From: Croceimicrobium sp965279135
GTDB taxonomy: Bacteria; Bacteroidota; Bacteroidia; Flavobacteriales; Schleiferiaceae
Length of the DNA: 64,000 nucleotides
Assembly: GCA_965279135.1 (NCBI GenBank)
Contig: OZ257133.1
Coordinates: 2,852,001 to 2,916,000, forward strand
Direction of reading: 5' to 3'
In this document: positions 8,294 to 16,923 of the stretch, in pieces
Layout of the letters: each line of letters begins with the position of its first letter
How positions within the stretch are numbered: position 1 is the first letter of the stretch
Program-made: the position numbers and the translations under genes
The notes under the pieces: generated by a model
Seen by the model: the letters and a program-made list of their open reading frames with translations, nothing else
Told to the model about the DNA's origin: nothing
The model's database searches: none

Positions 8294-8795
8294 ATGGATG
8301 AAACGACATCGCGAGGATTTCGATCATTCTGATCCACCGGAAGGTCTTTGGAATGAGATAAAGGAAGCGGTGCCATCGGATAAGTCTACTAAAAGATATT
8401 GGCAATGGTCGGCTGCAGCAATCATTCTTATATCTGCTGGTCTCTGGTTTATCAACGGCAATGAAGGAAGTCCAGCCACACCAAAATCAGAGTTACCCTC
8501 GCAATTCTTAGCTCAAGAAGAAATGTATCGCAAGGATTTGCAAATGATCGAATCTCAGATAAACCTGGATTCTATCGCAGACAATCCTGATTACAATTGG
8601 GTCTTTGAAGAATTGGCGGAATTAGAGAAAATCAATAGTCAGTATCGCTCTGACCTTGATGCCCCCGTCCCTCAGGAGGAACTACTTTCAGTTTTGATCG
8701 ACTACTATGAAAAGCGTCTAAGGCTTTTACACCGATTAAAAATGGAACTCAAACGAAATGAAAAACTTATTGAAAATGAAAACATTAGCTTATAG
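8280..8795 (+). CDS. Probable anti-sigma factor, single-pass membrane protein
   Basis: A 171-residue protein with a cytoplasmic N-terminus (MKLDEWMKRHREDFDHSDPP then EGLWNEI), one membrane helix at about 42-60 (QWSAAAIILISAGLWFI) and a periplasmic C-terminus rich in charged helical, probably coiled-coil, sequence (~80-165). The N-terminal D/E-x-P-P-x-G-x-W-x-x-I pattern is the short form seen in many Bacteroidota membrane proteins paired with ECF sigma factors. The role is inferred from this and from the overlap with the upstream sigma gene. The 3' end overlaps the next gene's start by 38 bases, so the three genes form one operon. There is no zinc-finger (ZAS) motif. Confidence 0.7.
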   Translation: MKLDEWMKRHREDFDHSDPPEGLWNEIKEAVPSDKSTKRYWQWSAAAIILISAGLWFINGNEGSPATPKSELPSQFLAQEEMYRKDLQMIESQINLDSIADNPDYNWVFEELAELEKINSQYRSDLDAPVPQEELLSVLIDYYEKRLRLLHRLKMELKRNEKLIENENISL

Positions 8796-10080
8796 CATAT
8801 CGCTCTGCCTCTTAAGTCTGTCCTTACTTGCCACAGAAAGCCCCAGTGGAATTGAAAAAAAGGCACAGGTAAAACTAGAGGCGCCTATAGATGCCAATAT
8901 TGAAATTGATGCCAACAATACAGATCTGCTCATTGATATCTGGGATGAGCCTCGAATTGAAGTGGAAGCCGTATTTCGCTACCGGGGGGAAAAGCATCTG
9001 GAAAAGTTGGGCAAGTTCGCAGAGGAGTTTCAGGAACTTGTCGAAGCCGGAATTAGCAAATCAGGCAACTCGGTAAGAATAGAGACCTACCGTTCTACGC
9101 CGGAAAAGATGAAGATTGGGTTTAAGGACTTTATCATCTTTCAAACCACCTTCTCGAAAGATGAGGTACAGATTGAGTATCGCATCAAAATGCCGGCTCA
9201 AGGTAAAGTAAATGTAAAGCATTCCTACCGCGACCTGCGCATCAATGGCGACGTAAAGGACCTAAATCTATCGCAGTACAGCGGTCGATTGTCGCTGGAC
9301 CGAATTGATAATGCTGTATTGGTATTGAAATATGGAGAAGCCTCGGTACGTGAGCTTAAGATCGGAAAAGTGCAGCTTTATGAAAATGATCTGAGTGTAG
9401 AAAACCTTGGCGAACTTGACCTTAACATTAAATACAGTCAGTTCCGGTGCAGAGCAGCAGCTAAGATGAAAGTTGTCGCTTATGAAAGTGAACTGGAGCT
9501 TGAAGGTGTTAAGGATGTAGAAGGAAACTTTAAATACTCACGTTTTCAATCAGCAAAAATTGAAGCCCTAAAGGTTACAAGCTATGAAAGTCGCTTTAAG
9601 GCAATGGAAGTAGTTGATGCCATCTTAGACAATAGCAAATACAGTCGCTACGAGTTTGGCAATGTGAATAATGTGAAAGTTGGGCAGGCCTATGAAGATC
9701 GTATGGAATTGAGGGAAGTTCGAACTATGGATGCCGGTAATAGCAAGTATTGCAGTCATGAGATTCGCTCTTTGGATAAAGCCTATAAAATGGATGGTTA
9801 CGAATGCCTGCTACGGATTGATCAATTAAGCGGTCCGAAAGGAGATATTACCATTAATGGTAAATACCTAAAAGTGAAAATTAATACTGAAGAGGCCGTT
9901 TATGATTTAACGGCTAGTCTGCAGTATGGGAGTATTGATTACCGAAATTCCCCTGCTACAGCGGAGATTCGGGAAGAAGGAAATAAAACCATCGGTCGCA
10001 TCCAAAGTAAAGCCCGAAAAGAAGGTGGGGGCTACAATATCCTGCTCAATGGTTACGAAATGCAAGTTGAATTGTACTAA
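8758..10080 (+). CDS. Secreted beta-repeat protein of an ECF sigma operon
   Basis: A 440-residue exported protein of unknown function. The signal peptide lies in the first ~27 residues; translation could begin at 8758 (MKNLLKMKTL) or at the internal ATG 8776 (MKTLAYSI), which gives the more typical signal. The body looks all-beta. From about residue 220 to 355 it has a regular repeat in which a KYS-type turn (KYSQF, KYSRF, KYSRY, KYCSH) alternates with a YES-type turn (YESEL, YESRF, YEDRM, YECLL) every ~21 residues, i.e. a ~42-residue unit, suggesting a beta-solenoid. It resembles DUF4097/DUF2807-type putative adhesins in style, but I do not claim membership. As the last gene of the sigma/anti-sigma operon it may be the regulated output or part of the sensing arm. 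Confidence 0.72.
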   Translation: MKNLLKMKTLAYSISLCLLSLSLLATESPSGIEKKAQVKLEAPIDANIEIDANNTDLLIDIWDEPRIEVEAVFRYRGEKHLEKLGKFAEEFQELVEAGISKSGNSVRIETYRSTPEKMKIGFKDFIIFQTTFSKDEVQIEYRIKMPAQGKVNVKHSYRDLRINGDVKDLNLSQYSGRLSLDRIDNAVLVLKYGEASVRELKIGKVQLYENDLSVENLGELDLNIKYSQFRCRAAAKMKVVAYESELELEGVKDVEGNFKYSRFQSAKIEALKVTSYESRFKAMEVVDAILDNSKYSRYEFGNVNNVKVGQAYEDRMELREVRTMDAGNSKYCSHEIRSLDKAYKMDGYECLLRIDQLSGPKGDITINGKYLKVKINTEEAVYDLTASLQYGSIDYRNSPATAEIREEGNKTIGRIQSKARKEGGGYNILLNGYEMQVELY

Positions 10081-10085
10081 AAAAG

Positions 10086-10112
10086 AAAGCGCCGATATCG
10101 GCGCTTTTTTTT
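10086..10112. terminator. Bidirectional terminator between convergent genes
   Basis: AAAGCGCCGAT (10086-10096) and ATCGGCGCTTT (10097-10107) form a perfect inverted repeat flanked by A- and T-runs, so it can end transcription from both sides. It lies between the sigma operon (+) and the CBM48 operon (-). Confidence 0.92.
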
Positions 10113-10135
10113 ATGTCTTCGCTTGAAAGTAGATT

Positions 10136-11560
10136 TTATTTGACCCAAACGACTGAGTTAAATCCGTCATATTCATTGGGCTCAAATAGGGGATTGGAAG
10201 GATCGCGAATCCAATCACCATTAATAATAAACTTATAGCGGGTTTTACCTTTGGGTAGGTAAATATCCGCATGCCAACCATCAGCTTTTCGCTCCATCCG
10301 ATAACCCCATTCTTGCCAACCATTAAAGTCGCCCGTTAGGATTACCTCCTCCAAGTTACGCTTATGAGGGTAAAAGAAATGACGCATTTCCCCGATGCTT
10401 AAAACCGAATTCTCCATCTCTGCCAGTCCAGTAGTAATCGGATTTAATGGATCTAACTGCCACTGCTCCACACCAACCACTCTAAATTTGTATTCGTAGT
10501 TACCCGGGGCGAGTACATAGGGTAAAACCCAACCACTATCGGTGCGTCCCATCTTTAACTCATCGGCATTCCAAACATTGAAATTTCCAGAAACGATAAC
10601 TTGCTCAGCATCTAAATGACGGGGATAATAGAAGTAAAAAGTATCACCAACCGACATAAAGGAGTTTTCATTGCCCATTCCATCTTCGCGAACTACCGGA
10701 TTGGCCGGATCCAGCATCCATTCTCCATCTACTATGTACTTATAGGCATGAGTTCCTTCTTTTACATAACACTCTCGCTCCCAGCCCCAATCTCTTGACT
10801 CTAGGGTAAAATCATCTTCATTCCAATGGTTGAAAGACCCTGCTAAATTCACTTGCTCAGCCTCAGTGTAACCTTTTAATCTGAAATTATGGTTTGGCTT
10901 AAAATACACGGAGTTCTCATTGCCTTCCCAATCTGTTTCCTTGAGTTTATTGCGGGGGTCAAGAAGCCAGTAACCATTTACGATATACTTGTAATAATGG
11001 GCTCCTTCACCTAGAGCCAAATCTATACAGTAGCCACTATCACAGGGCTGCATTGGATTGGCACTAGTGCTCCAGTTATTGAAGGTTCCGCTAATAAACA
11101 CAGAACGTGGTTTGCCTTTGACCTTCAAAAAGAATCTTGTTAAACCATTGGACAATTCCCTTACCGCTGGTTTGCGATAGATATTATATCCAAAAGTGAA
11201 GTGGTGAGTGGTGCTTTGTTCTTCCGGGCTCAGTAGTACAATTAAGTCTTTTTGGCTGCCGGCCTTTCCCTTAAGGCTATGCAATGATTTCTTTAGCACT
11301 ATCTCATCGGCAGCCACTTTATAAACCTGCCAGGATTGCTCGGTGAGTTCGCCACTTTCTTTAAGTTCCAACAATTGATCCTGGTCGATTCCACAAGTAC
11401 CAAGCACACTATCCAGGCGCTCTTGCGGTAGCTTACGATCGATCACACAGTACAAGTCGGTATCCTTAATCTTGTACTTCACCCCCTCCATCTCCTGGGC
11501 CCAAATTGTTGAGCCAATGAAGCACAACAGCATGAGAGTGATATGTTTAATTATAGACAT
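10136..11560 (-). CDS. Secreted protein with four tandem CBM48/glycogen-binding-like modules
   Basis: A 474-residue exported protein (signal peptide 1-21, ending TIWAQ). Residues ~25-140 are an unrecognised N-terminal region. The rest is four E-set modules of the AMPK glycogen-binding/CBM48 type, at about 140-222, 223-303, 305-390 and 391-474. Each shows G-x-F-N-x-W (GTFNNWS, GSFNHWN, GNFNVWN, GDFNGWQ), then a Y-K-[YF] strand and G-x-W-x-x-D-P-x-N. No catalytic domain is present. CBM48 modules bind alpha-glucans such as starch or glycogen, or act as structural sheets; binding is not shown here. The gene overlaps the upstream aspartyl protease gene by 14 bases and is the last of a three-gene operon. 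There is no T9SS domain, so the protein is probably periplasmic. Confidence 0.85.
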   Translation of the reverse strand: MSIIKHITLMLLCFIGSTIWAQEMEGVKYKIKDTDLYCVIDRKLPQERLDSVLGTCGIDQDQLLELKESGELTEQSWQVYKVAADEIVLKKSLHSLKGKAGSQKDLIVLLSPEEQSTTHHFTFGYNIYRKPAVRELSNGLTRFFLKVKGKPRSVFISGTFNNWSTSANPMQPCDSGYCIDLALGEGAHYYKYIVNGYWLLDPRNKLKETDWEGNENSVYFKPNHNFRLKGYTEAEQVNLAGSFNHWNEDDFTLESRDWGWERECYVKEGTHAYKYIVDGEWMLDPANPVVREDGMGNENSFMSVGDTFYFYYPRHLDAEQVIVSGNFNVWNADELKMGRTDSGWVLPYVLAPGNYEYKFRVVGVEQWQLDPLNPITTGLAEMENSVLSIGEMRHFFYPHKRNLEEVILTGDFNGWQEWGYRMERKADGWHADIYLPKGKTRYKFIINGDWIRDPSNPLFEPNEYDGFNSVVWVK

Positions 11561-12509
11561 TGATAATTAATTCCTTTGTTTTAAAGTTGATGCAAACCGA
11601 ACCCTGGCGAAGCAGGTCAAAACCCACGAAGCCATCAACCGGATGACCATAAGCCCTTCCAATCTCTTCCAGGTCGGCAATCATTATTTGACAATTCTTT
11701 AATGGAGGCCCGAACTTTAATTCTCGTAAAGCACCAAGTAACACTTCCGCGCTTTGCCCTCCAGCTCCTGTTAAACTGCTCGTGCGAGTTATTCGCATTT
11801 GCTCATAAACCTCTGCTGGTAACTCATTATCCAACAATAAAGCTTCTGCTCCTGTATCAAAGCACAAATCCAGTTCGTGATCAACGATACTGCCTTTGGA
11901 TATTATAGCATTATTCTGAAGCTCGAACGATTTACGATATTCCCCGACCCTAGGTTCATAAGGCTGATCCAACCTGCGGCCATCACGGTCTACTCGATAC
12001 ACGATCAACTGCTCATTCTTCATATCGAGCTCGATCTCCATGCGCATGAAGAGGTTTACACCTAGAAGACCTAAAATTTGAATTCCGCGCCGGTTCTCAA
12101 TGGCTGAAAGATCCGTTACATCTGCCTCGAGGTTTTCATAGTGCATTCCCAAGACCTTGAGTTTACCAACTTCCGTAATGCGTTGCGGTACCACATTACC
12201 GGTAACATCCGTAGCTAAATGCTCATTGTCCACTTCATAATCACGAAAGTAGGTGGCGTTTAACACCAGGTAGGGCGCACCCGTATCGAAAATGAAATTA
12301 CCTCTAATCCCATCAACCGTTGCCTCAACAATAATGAGGTTACCCACCCTTTTAACCGGTATAATAAGCTTTTTAAAATCTCCTTTAGGAACCGGTCTCT
12401 GTGCAATAAGACGGCGGTTATATCCGGTAACAAGATCCAATGAGGGCGGGGTTTCTGCCGAAAGGCAAAAACTCAGAAGTAATACTAAACTAGCATAATA
12501 CAACCTCAT
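11547..12509 (-). CDS. Exported two-lobed retropepsin-like aspartyl protease
   Basis: A 320-residue exported protein. The reading frame is open further upstream, but the best start is the ATG at 12509, which begins a signal peptide (MRLYYASLVLLLSFCLSAE) and overlaps the stop of the hydroxylase gene as ATGA. It has two retropepsin-like lobes. Lobe 1 has FIFDTGAPYLVLN (catalytic Asp75) and the hydrophobic-G motif GLLGVNLF (148-155). Lobe 2 has LCFDTGAEALLLD (Asp218) and GFVGFDLL (293-300). Both DTG triads are intact, so a pepsin-like single-chain active site is plausible. Family members are clan AA aspartic peptidases of mostly unknown substrate. The setting, coupled on both sides to a membrane hydroxylase and a CBM48 protein, gives no obvious substrate. 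Confidence 0.83.
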   Translation of the reverse strand: MRLYYASLVLLLSFCLSAETPPSLDLVTGYNRRLIAQRPVPKGDFKKLIIPVKRVGNLIIVEATVDGIRGNFIFDTGAPYLVLNATYFRDYEVDNEHLATDVTGNVVPQRITEVGKLKVLGMHYENLEADVTDLSAIENRRGIQILGLLGVNLFMRMEIELDMKNEQLIVYRVDRDGRRLDQPYEPRVGEYRKSFELQNNAIISKGSIVDHELDLCFDTGAEALLLDNELPAEVYEQMRITRTSSLTGAGGQSAEVLLGALRELKFGPPLKNCQIMIADLEEIGRAYGHPVDGFVGFDLLRQGSVCINFKTKELIINVYN

Positions 12510-13381
12510 TCTCTTAGCTTGTTTTCTGCGCGTAATTGAGCACTGGTTTTTCGGGATCCATCGTGACTCCAACCTGGAGGCCCAAACAGGTACTGAAGGG
12601 CATAACGAGGATTTTTCCACAGGTCCTTAAAGATATCAATCCATTCGTGAGTAGCAATGTAAAGCGGATTAAAGCTATCAATATTTCGGGTGAGACCATA
12701 ATTCGGATGCTCCTCTTCCTTCTGGAAGGTCCCAAACATTCGATCCCAAATAATTAAAATCCCTGCGTGATTGCGATCAAGGTATTTAACATCGCTGGAA
12801 TGGTGCACGCGGTGATGCGAAGGAGTATTGAAAATGAATTCGAACCAGCATGGTAAACGATTAATTAGCTCGGTATGAATCCAAAACTGATACAAGAGGC
12901 TTACGCTGTGCATAAATACAATTGCCAATGGATGAAAACCCAAAAGCGGCATCCAGAGATAGAAGACGAAACTTCCGGTTATTCCACCCGTCCAGGTTTG
13001 TCTGAGGGCTGTGGCCAAATTGTACTTGCGAGAACTGTGATGGACTACATGGCTTGCCCAGAAATAGCGAACATTATGAGAAGTGCGGTGAAACCAGTAA
13101 TAGCTGAAATCATCACCTAAAAAGAGCAAGACCCACATCCACCAGGTATTCTCCAGGGTTAAGAATCGATATTCATAAACCAAAGTATAAACCCCAAAAA
13201 TCAATGCTTTGCTTAGAATCCCAACTCCCACATTTCCAAGGCCCATAGCAATGCTACTTAAAGCATCCTTAGGCTCATAAGTGCGAATGCGCTGATATGA
13301 AGTAAGAACAATCTCCAACAAGACAAAACCCACAAAAAAGGGGATTGCACTGATTATCAGATTTGGAAATTGAAAATCCAT
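12506..13381 (-). CDS. Sterol desaturase/fatty acid hydroxylase superfamily protein
   Basis: A 291-residue integral membrane di-iron enzyme of the fatty acid hydroxylase superfamily. The histidine clusters that bind the two irons are visible: HRTSHNVRYFWASHVVHHSS (~118-137) and HHRVHHSSDVKYLDRNHAG (~193-211), with membrane helices before and between them. Members hydroxylate or desaturate sterols, fatty acids, carotenoids or ether lipids using O2. The bacterial substrate cannot be assigned from sequence; membrane lipid modification is likely. It is the first gene of the operon that continues into the aspartyl protease (ATGA overlap) and the CBM48 protein. The divergent marC gene starts 90 bases away. 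Confidence 0.88.
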   Translation of the reverse strand: MDFQFPNLIISAIPFFVGFVLLEIVLTSYQRIRTYEPKDALSSIAMGLGNVGVGILSKALIFGVYTLVYEYRFLTLENTWWMWVLLFLGDDFSYYWFHRTSHNVRYFWASHVVHHSSRKYNLATALRQTWTGGITGSFVFYLWMPLLGFHPLAIVFMHSVSLLYQFWIHTELINRLPCWFEFIFNTPSHHRVHHSSDVKYLDRNHAGILIIWDRMFGTFQKEEEHPNYGLTRNIDSFNPLYIATHEWIDIFKDLWKNPRYALQYLFGPPGWSHDGSRKTSAQLRAENKLRE

Positions 13382-13448
13382 GTTTCAAAAATAGGAATTG
13401 ACGCTAATCCTTGTCTCTTAAGGAATCCTTAATTCAAAATTAGGGTGC

Positions 13449-13456
13449 TACCTTTG
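13449..13456 (+). promoter_or_regulatory. -7 promoter box upstream of marC
   Basis: TACCTTTG matches the Bacteroidota -7 consensus TAnnTTTG and lies 14 bases before the marC ATG, implying a very short leader. No clear -33 TTG is seen at the usual distance. Confidence 0.35.
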
Positions 13457-13470
13457 AAAAAAGTATTGGC

Positions 13471-14115
13471 ATGTTCCTCGAGCTGCTGCGAAATATTTTA
13501 GCTGACACCATATCTATCTTCACCATCATGAACCCCCTATCCGTAGGAGTAATTATGTTGGGATTGCTGGATGAGGAGACCCCCCAGGAAGAGATCAGAA
13601 GGGTATCTTCAAGGACCATGCGAGCGGCCTTTATCGCAATGGTTATCGCCTTCCTACTGGGGAATTATATCTTCCAGTTTTTTGGAATTTCTCCGCATGG
13701 CCTGCGGATATTTGGTGGAACCATTCTCTTCATTATGGGCCTAAACATGGTACAGGGACATGGTAAAAAGGTAAATCACACCGCCAAAGATCAAATGGCG
13801 GCAATGGACCGAGAAGATATTTCTGTGGTCCCTCTTGCTATTCCGGTTATGGTAGGAGCAGGATTGTTAACCACCCTGATTAATATGAGCATTGAAGCAG
13901 AAGGATGGCAAGATTACCTAAGCGGAGTAATTGCGATTATCATCTGCTCCATCTCAGGTTTATTGATTCTTCAAAGAATGCCAATAATAAAGAAAGGCTT
14001 AGGCGTAAACGGTTTAAAAGTGTTTAATCGGGTGATGGGTTTGGTGGTTGGCTCGCTGGCAGCCCAGATATTTCTGGAAGGATTCTTTGGCCTCTATAAC
14101 ACTTACCTGGCATGA
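13471..14115 (+). CDS. marC: MarC family inner-membrane protein
   Basis: A 214-residue protein with six predicted membrane helices and the MarC (UPF0056) pattern: IFTIMNPLSVGVIMLGLL in helix 1, FFGISPHGLRIFGGTILFIM in the second pair, VPLAIPVMVGAGLLTTLINM in the middle and a final GLVVGSLAAQIFLEG. The NP and GxGxxTT segments are typical. MarC was once linked to multiple antibiotic resistance, but that role was not upheld and its true function is unknown. The stop codon overlaps the start of rmuC (ATGA), so the two are translated from one message. Confidence 0.92.
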   Translation: MFLELLRNILADTISIFTIMNPLSVGVIMLGLLDEETPQEEIRRVSSRTMRAAFIAMVIAFLLGNYIFQFFGISPHGLRIFGGTILFIMGLNMVQGHGKKVNHTAKDQMAAMDREDISVVPLAIPVMVGAGLLTTLINMSIEAEGWQDYLSGVIAIIICSISGLLILQRMPIIKKGLGVNGLKVFNRVMGLVVGSLAAQIFLEGFFGLYNTYLA

Positions 14116-15443
14116 CAAGTACGATTCTTCTAATTACTCTCGCCTTTTTTCTTGGTTTTGCCCTGGCCTGGTTTATTTCTCAGAAACGCCCGCCCGCACG
14201 CTTTAGCCAGGAACTTAATCTCCTAAAATCAGAAAACTTATCGCAAAAAGCTCAGCTGGAAAAGGCCCAGGATAGTGAGGACAGACAAAACCAGGAACTT
14301 CAAAGCCTGCGGGAGCAAAAGCTAATCGACGGACAAAAACTTGCCCGACTGGAGCAAGACCTGGATCACCATCAAAAACGGCTGCAAGAGCAAAAAGAGG
14401 AACTCAGCGATTTACAAAAACAGTTCAGCGCTCAATTCCAGAATCTAGCGCAGAAAATACTAGAGGAAAAAAGTGCAAAGTTCACCCAAACCAACAAGGA
14501 GAATATTGAAGGTTTACTTAAGCCTCTAAACGAAAAGATCAAGGATTTTCAAGAGAAGGTGCAGAAAACCAACACGGAAGGTGCCGAGCGAAACTCCGCC
14601 CTTATTGAACAGATTAAGCATCTTAAAGAACTGAATCACAACTTACAAAGTGAGGCACACCTCTTAACCAAAGCGCTACGTGGTGAAAGCAAAACTCAGG
14701 GAAACTGGGGTGAATACCAGTTAGAGCGTATTCTTAATGCCGCTGGTTTAAAGGAGGGCATTCACTACTTAAGAGAAGAAAACTTTAAGAACGATCAGGA
14801 TCAAAATCAAAGGCCTGACTTTTTCCTTAAACTTCCTGACGGGAAACACCTAATTCTCGACTCCAAGGTTTCCCTTACGGCTTACCTGCGCTATACCGAA
14901 AGCGAAGACGAAATTGAAAAAGGCACCGCCTTAAAAGAACACTTGCTTAGCATACATAGCCATATAGATAGCTTAAGTAAAAAGAGCTATCAGAATCTTC
15001 CCGGTACTAATCAACCGGATTATGTAATGCTATTTGTCGCTAATGAACCTGCCCTGCATCTGGCTATGGCTGAGGATCAGGAAATCTTTGATAAAGCTTT
15101 GCGCAAAAACATTGTCCTGGTTAGCACATCTACCCTTTTAGCGACCCTGCGCACCATCTCTTACATTTGGCGTCAAGATGACCAAAATCGAAATGCAGAG
15201 GAAATCGCGCGTCAAGCTGGTTTAATGTTCGATAAGTTCGACAATTTCACCAAGGACCTGCTCAAGCTTGGAGATCAGATGGAAACGAGCAGAAAAACCT
15301 GGTCGGCAGCGATGAATAAACTTAAAGAAGGTAAAGGCAATCTTATCGGAAGGGCCCAAAAGCTTCAGGAACTGGGGGCAGGAAATTCTCAGAAGAAACT
15401 CGACAATCGCCTCTTAGATTCTAGTGAGGATACTGAATCTTAA
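14112..15443 (+). CDS. rmuC: RmuC family DNA recombination protein
   Basis: A 443-residue RmuC homologue. It has an N-terminal membrane anchor (1-21, TILLITLAFFLGFALAWFI), a long coiled coil (~35-190) rich in Q/E/K, and the RmuC nuclease-like domain (~195-400): TKALRGESKTQGNWGEYQLE, RPDFFLKLPDGKHLILDSKV, LPGTNQPDYVMLFVANEPAL and VLVSTSTLLATLRTISYIWR. RmuC is thought to restrain inversion at short inverted repeats; the endonuclease-fold D...D-x-K residues (RPDFF, LILDSK) are present. The coupling to marC by ATGA overlap is clear. The gene ends nine bases before the stop of the convergent serine hydrolase. Confidence 0.92.
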   Translation: MTSTILLITLAFFLGFALAWFISQKRPPARFSQELNLLKSENLSQKAQLEKAQDSEDRQNQELQSLREQKLIDGQKLARLEQDLDHHQKRLQEQKEELSDLQKQFSAQFQNLAQKILEEKSAKFTQTNKENIEGLLKPLNEKIKDFQEKVQKTNTEGAERNSALIEQIKHLKELNHNLQSEAHLLTKALRGESKTQGNWGEYQLERILNAAGLKEGIHYLREENFKNDQDQNQRPDFFLKLPDGKHLILDSKVSLTAYLRYTESEDEIEKGTALKEHLLSIHSHIDSLSKKSYQNLPGTNQPDYVMLFVANEPALHLAMAEDQEIFDKALRKNIVLVSTSTLLATLRTISYIWRQDDQNRNAEEIARQAGLMFDKFDNFTKDLLKLGDQMETSRKTWSAAMNKLKEGKGNLIGRAQKLQELGAGNSQKKLDNRLLDSSEDTES

Positions 15444-15452
15444 GGATTAGTC

Positions 15453-16712
15453 TCATTCAATCATATAAGACTGACTTGTTCCGTCCTCAAATTGCAGTAA
15501 GACTAGAGCTGATCCCTTTGTATGCAACTTAATCTCCCCATCATTTTGACTAAATGATACCGCTCGACCATCTGCTGCCCACACCGCTAGCAATCTCTTC
15601 TGCTTATCTAATCTGATTGTCTTCCCACCGGGATTCGGATAAATAAGCACTTGCTCCTTAGACTCTTCGATAAGATCAATCCCATTACAGTTCAAACCGT
15701 TGATATGCTGCCATAGCTTATCATCAAAACCAGACAAGGCAAGGCTTACTGAATCGGCTGCATTCCCCTGCCTTACAACCACTAAACCCTCTGAAGGCAC
15801 AACATAGATTCGTTGATCATTTTTACCAGCTGCCATATATAAATCTGACGGAGCACTGCTAATGATAGGGCCATTAAAAGGTAGGGGCCAACCAGGCTGA
15901 ATAAAACTGTTCTTCCCATTCAACCAGGTGAGATAACCATAAGCAGGATTCAAAGTCTGGCTGCTTTGGGTCATGGCATGCAAATAAGCTGTATCTGCCA
16001 AGACTGTTTGTCCATTCCATTTACCTTTTGCCAGCAATAACAATCCAAAGCGGGCCATTTGTCGCGCATTAGATATATAGAGATTATCCAACCATATGCC
16101 TCTAAAACCAATGCTCCCAGCAAGAGTGTTTTGGGTATACCGGTTAATTCCAATTCCCGCTGCTGATTCTATCACATCCTTTAGCAACATGTAGGGAGCA
16201 TTGTGATAGTACCACTGGCTTCCTGCATCCCTGCGGTAAAGCAAGCAGCTATCGGCGGTGCAATCCAGATCTGGGACATTATAGTCGAGGCCGGTTGTCA
16301 TCTGCATCTGATCCTTTATGGTAATCAGACCCTCCTTATTTGGTGTGGCGCTGGTCCAGCCTGCTCCTAAATACTTAGAAGTGCTGTCATTGATATTCAA
16401 GAGACCTTGCTCCTGCGCTTTCCCAATTAGAAAGGCCGTAAGAGTCTTTCCTGCAGATGCCCAATACCAAAGTGAATCTTGGGTAAAAGTTCCATAATAG
16501 GCTTCATGGGCAATCTTGCCATCCTTAAGAATAATGCAGGATTTAGAGTTTGAGGCGATCAAGAAGCTATCCAATGCAGCGACCTTGGCTGGGCACCAGT
16601 TTAAACTAGACTTAGCGGTTGTATCCCAGCTATTACCGGGGCTCGGGGGAAAATACAGTTGGGCGGAAAGACAGTTTCCAAGTAAAAGGAAAAGAAAGAA
16701 GGGCTTTTTCAA
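15453..16712 (-). CDS. Secreted serine hydrolase (class C beta-lactamase fold), T9SS cargo
   Basis: A 419-residue exported beta-lactamase-family (PF00144-like) serine hydrolase. The nucleophile motif SxxK is ASAGK (Ser86, Lys89), and the second motif Y-x-N is likely YHN in WYYHNAPYMLL. A conserved glycine-rich stretch (GYLTWLNGK) follows. Such enzymes act as D,D-peptidases, esterases or amidases; the substrate is unknown. After ~350 the chain ends in a T9SS-type sorting domain (LIYPNPGGKTIRLDKQ... QSYMIE), so it is probably surface-exposed or released. The start codon is TTG at 16712, fixed by the signal peptide that begins at once (MKKPFFLFLLLGNCLSAQ). It converges with rmuC. Confidence 0.85.
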   Translation of the reverse strand: MKKPFFLFLLLGNCLSAQLYFPPSPGNSWDTTAKSSLNWCPAKVAALDSFLIASNSKSCIILKDGKIAHEAYYGTFTQDSLWYWASAGKTLTAFLIGKAQEQGLLNINDSTSKYLGAGWTSATPNKEGLITIKDQMQMTTGLDYNVPDLDCTADSCLLYRRDAGSQWYYHNAPYMLLKDVIESAAGIGINRYTQNTLAGSIGFRGIWLDNLYISNARQMARFGLLLLAKGKWNGQTVLADTAYLHAMTQSSQTLNPAYGYLTWLNGKNSFIQPGWPLPFNGPIISSAPSDLYMAAGKNDQRIYVVPSEGLVVVRQGNAADSVSLALSGFDDKLWQHINGLNCNGIDLIEESKEQVLIYPNPGGKTIRLDKQKRLLAVWAADGRAVSFSQNDGEIKLHTKGSALVLLQFEDGTSQSYMIE

Positions 16713-16923
16713 TTTTTTGTTTCTTGGATCAATTCTAAGGTAAAGGTTTAATCCTTAAAACCACTTTCTGTAAATCTAGAAAAGTGTATAATTGATTTTC
16801 AGAGTTTTAAGGAATTGTAATCCCAGATGGACTGGCTGCTCCTGGATACAATTATATCCTAATCTTCTTGGAAAATATGTGCACCTGAAATTGAAAAAGA
16901 TCCAATAAAACCTTTTACCTCTT

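Noticed and set aside
12510..12620. 37-codon N-terminal extension of the aspartyl protease
   Set aside because: It lies within the hydroxylase gene and would put the signal peptide internally; the ATGA overlap at 12506-12509 is the better start.
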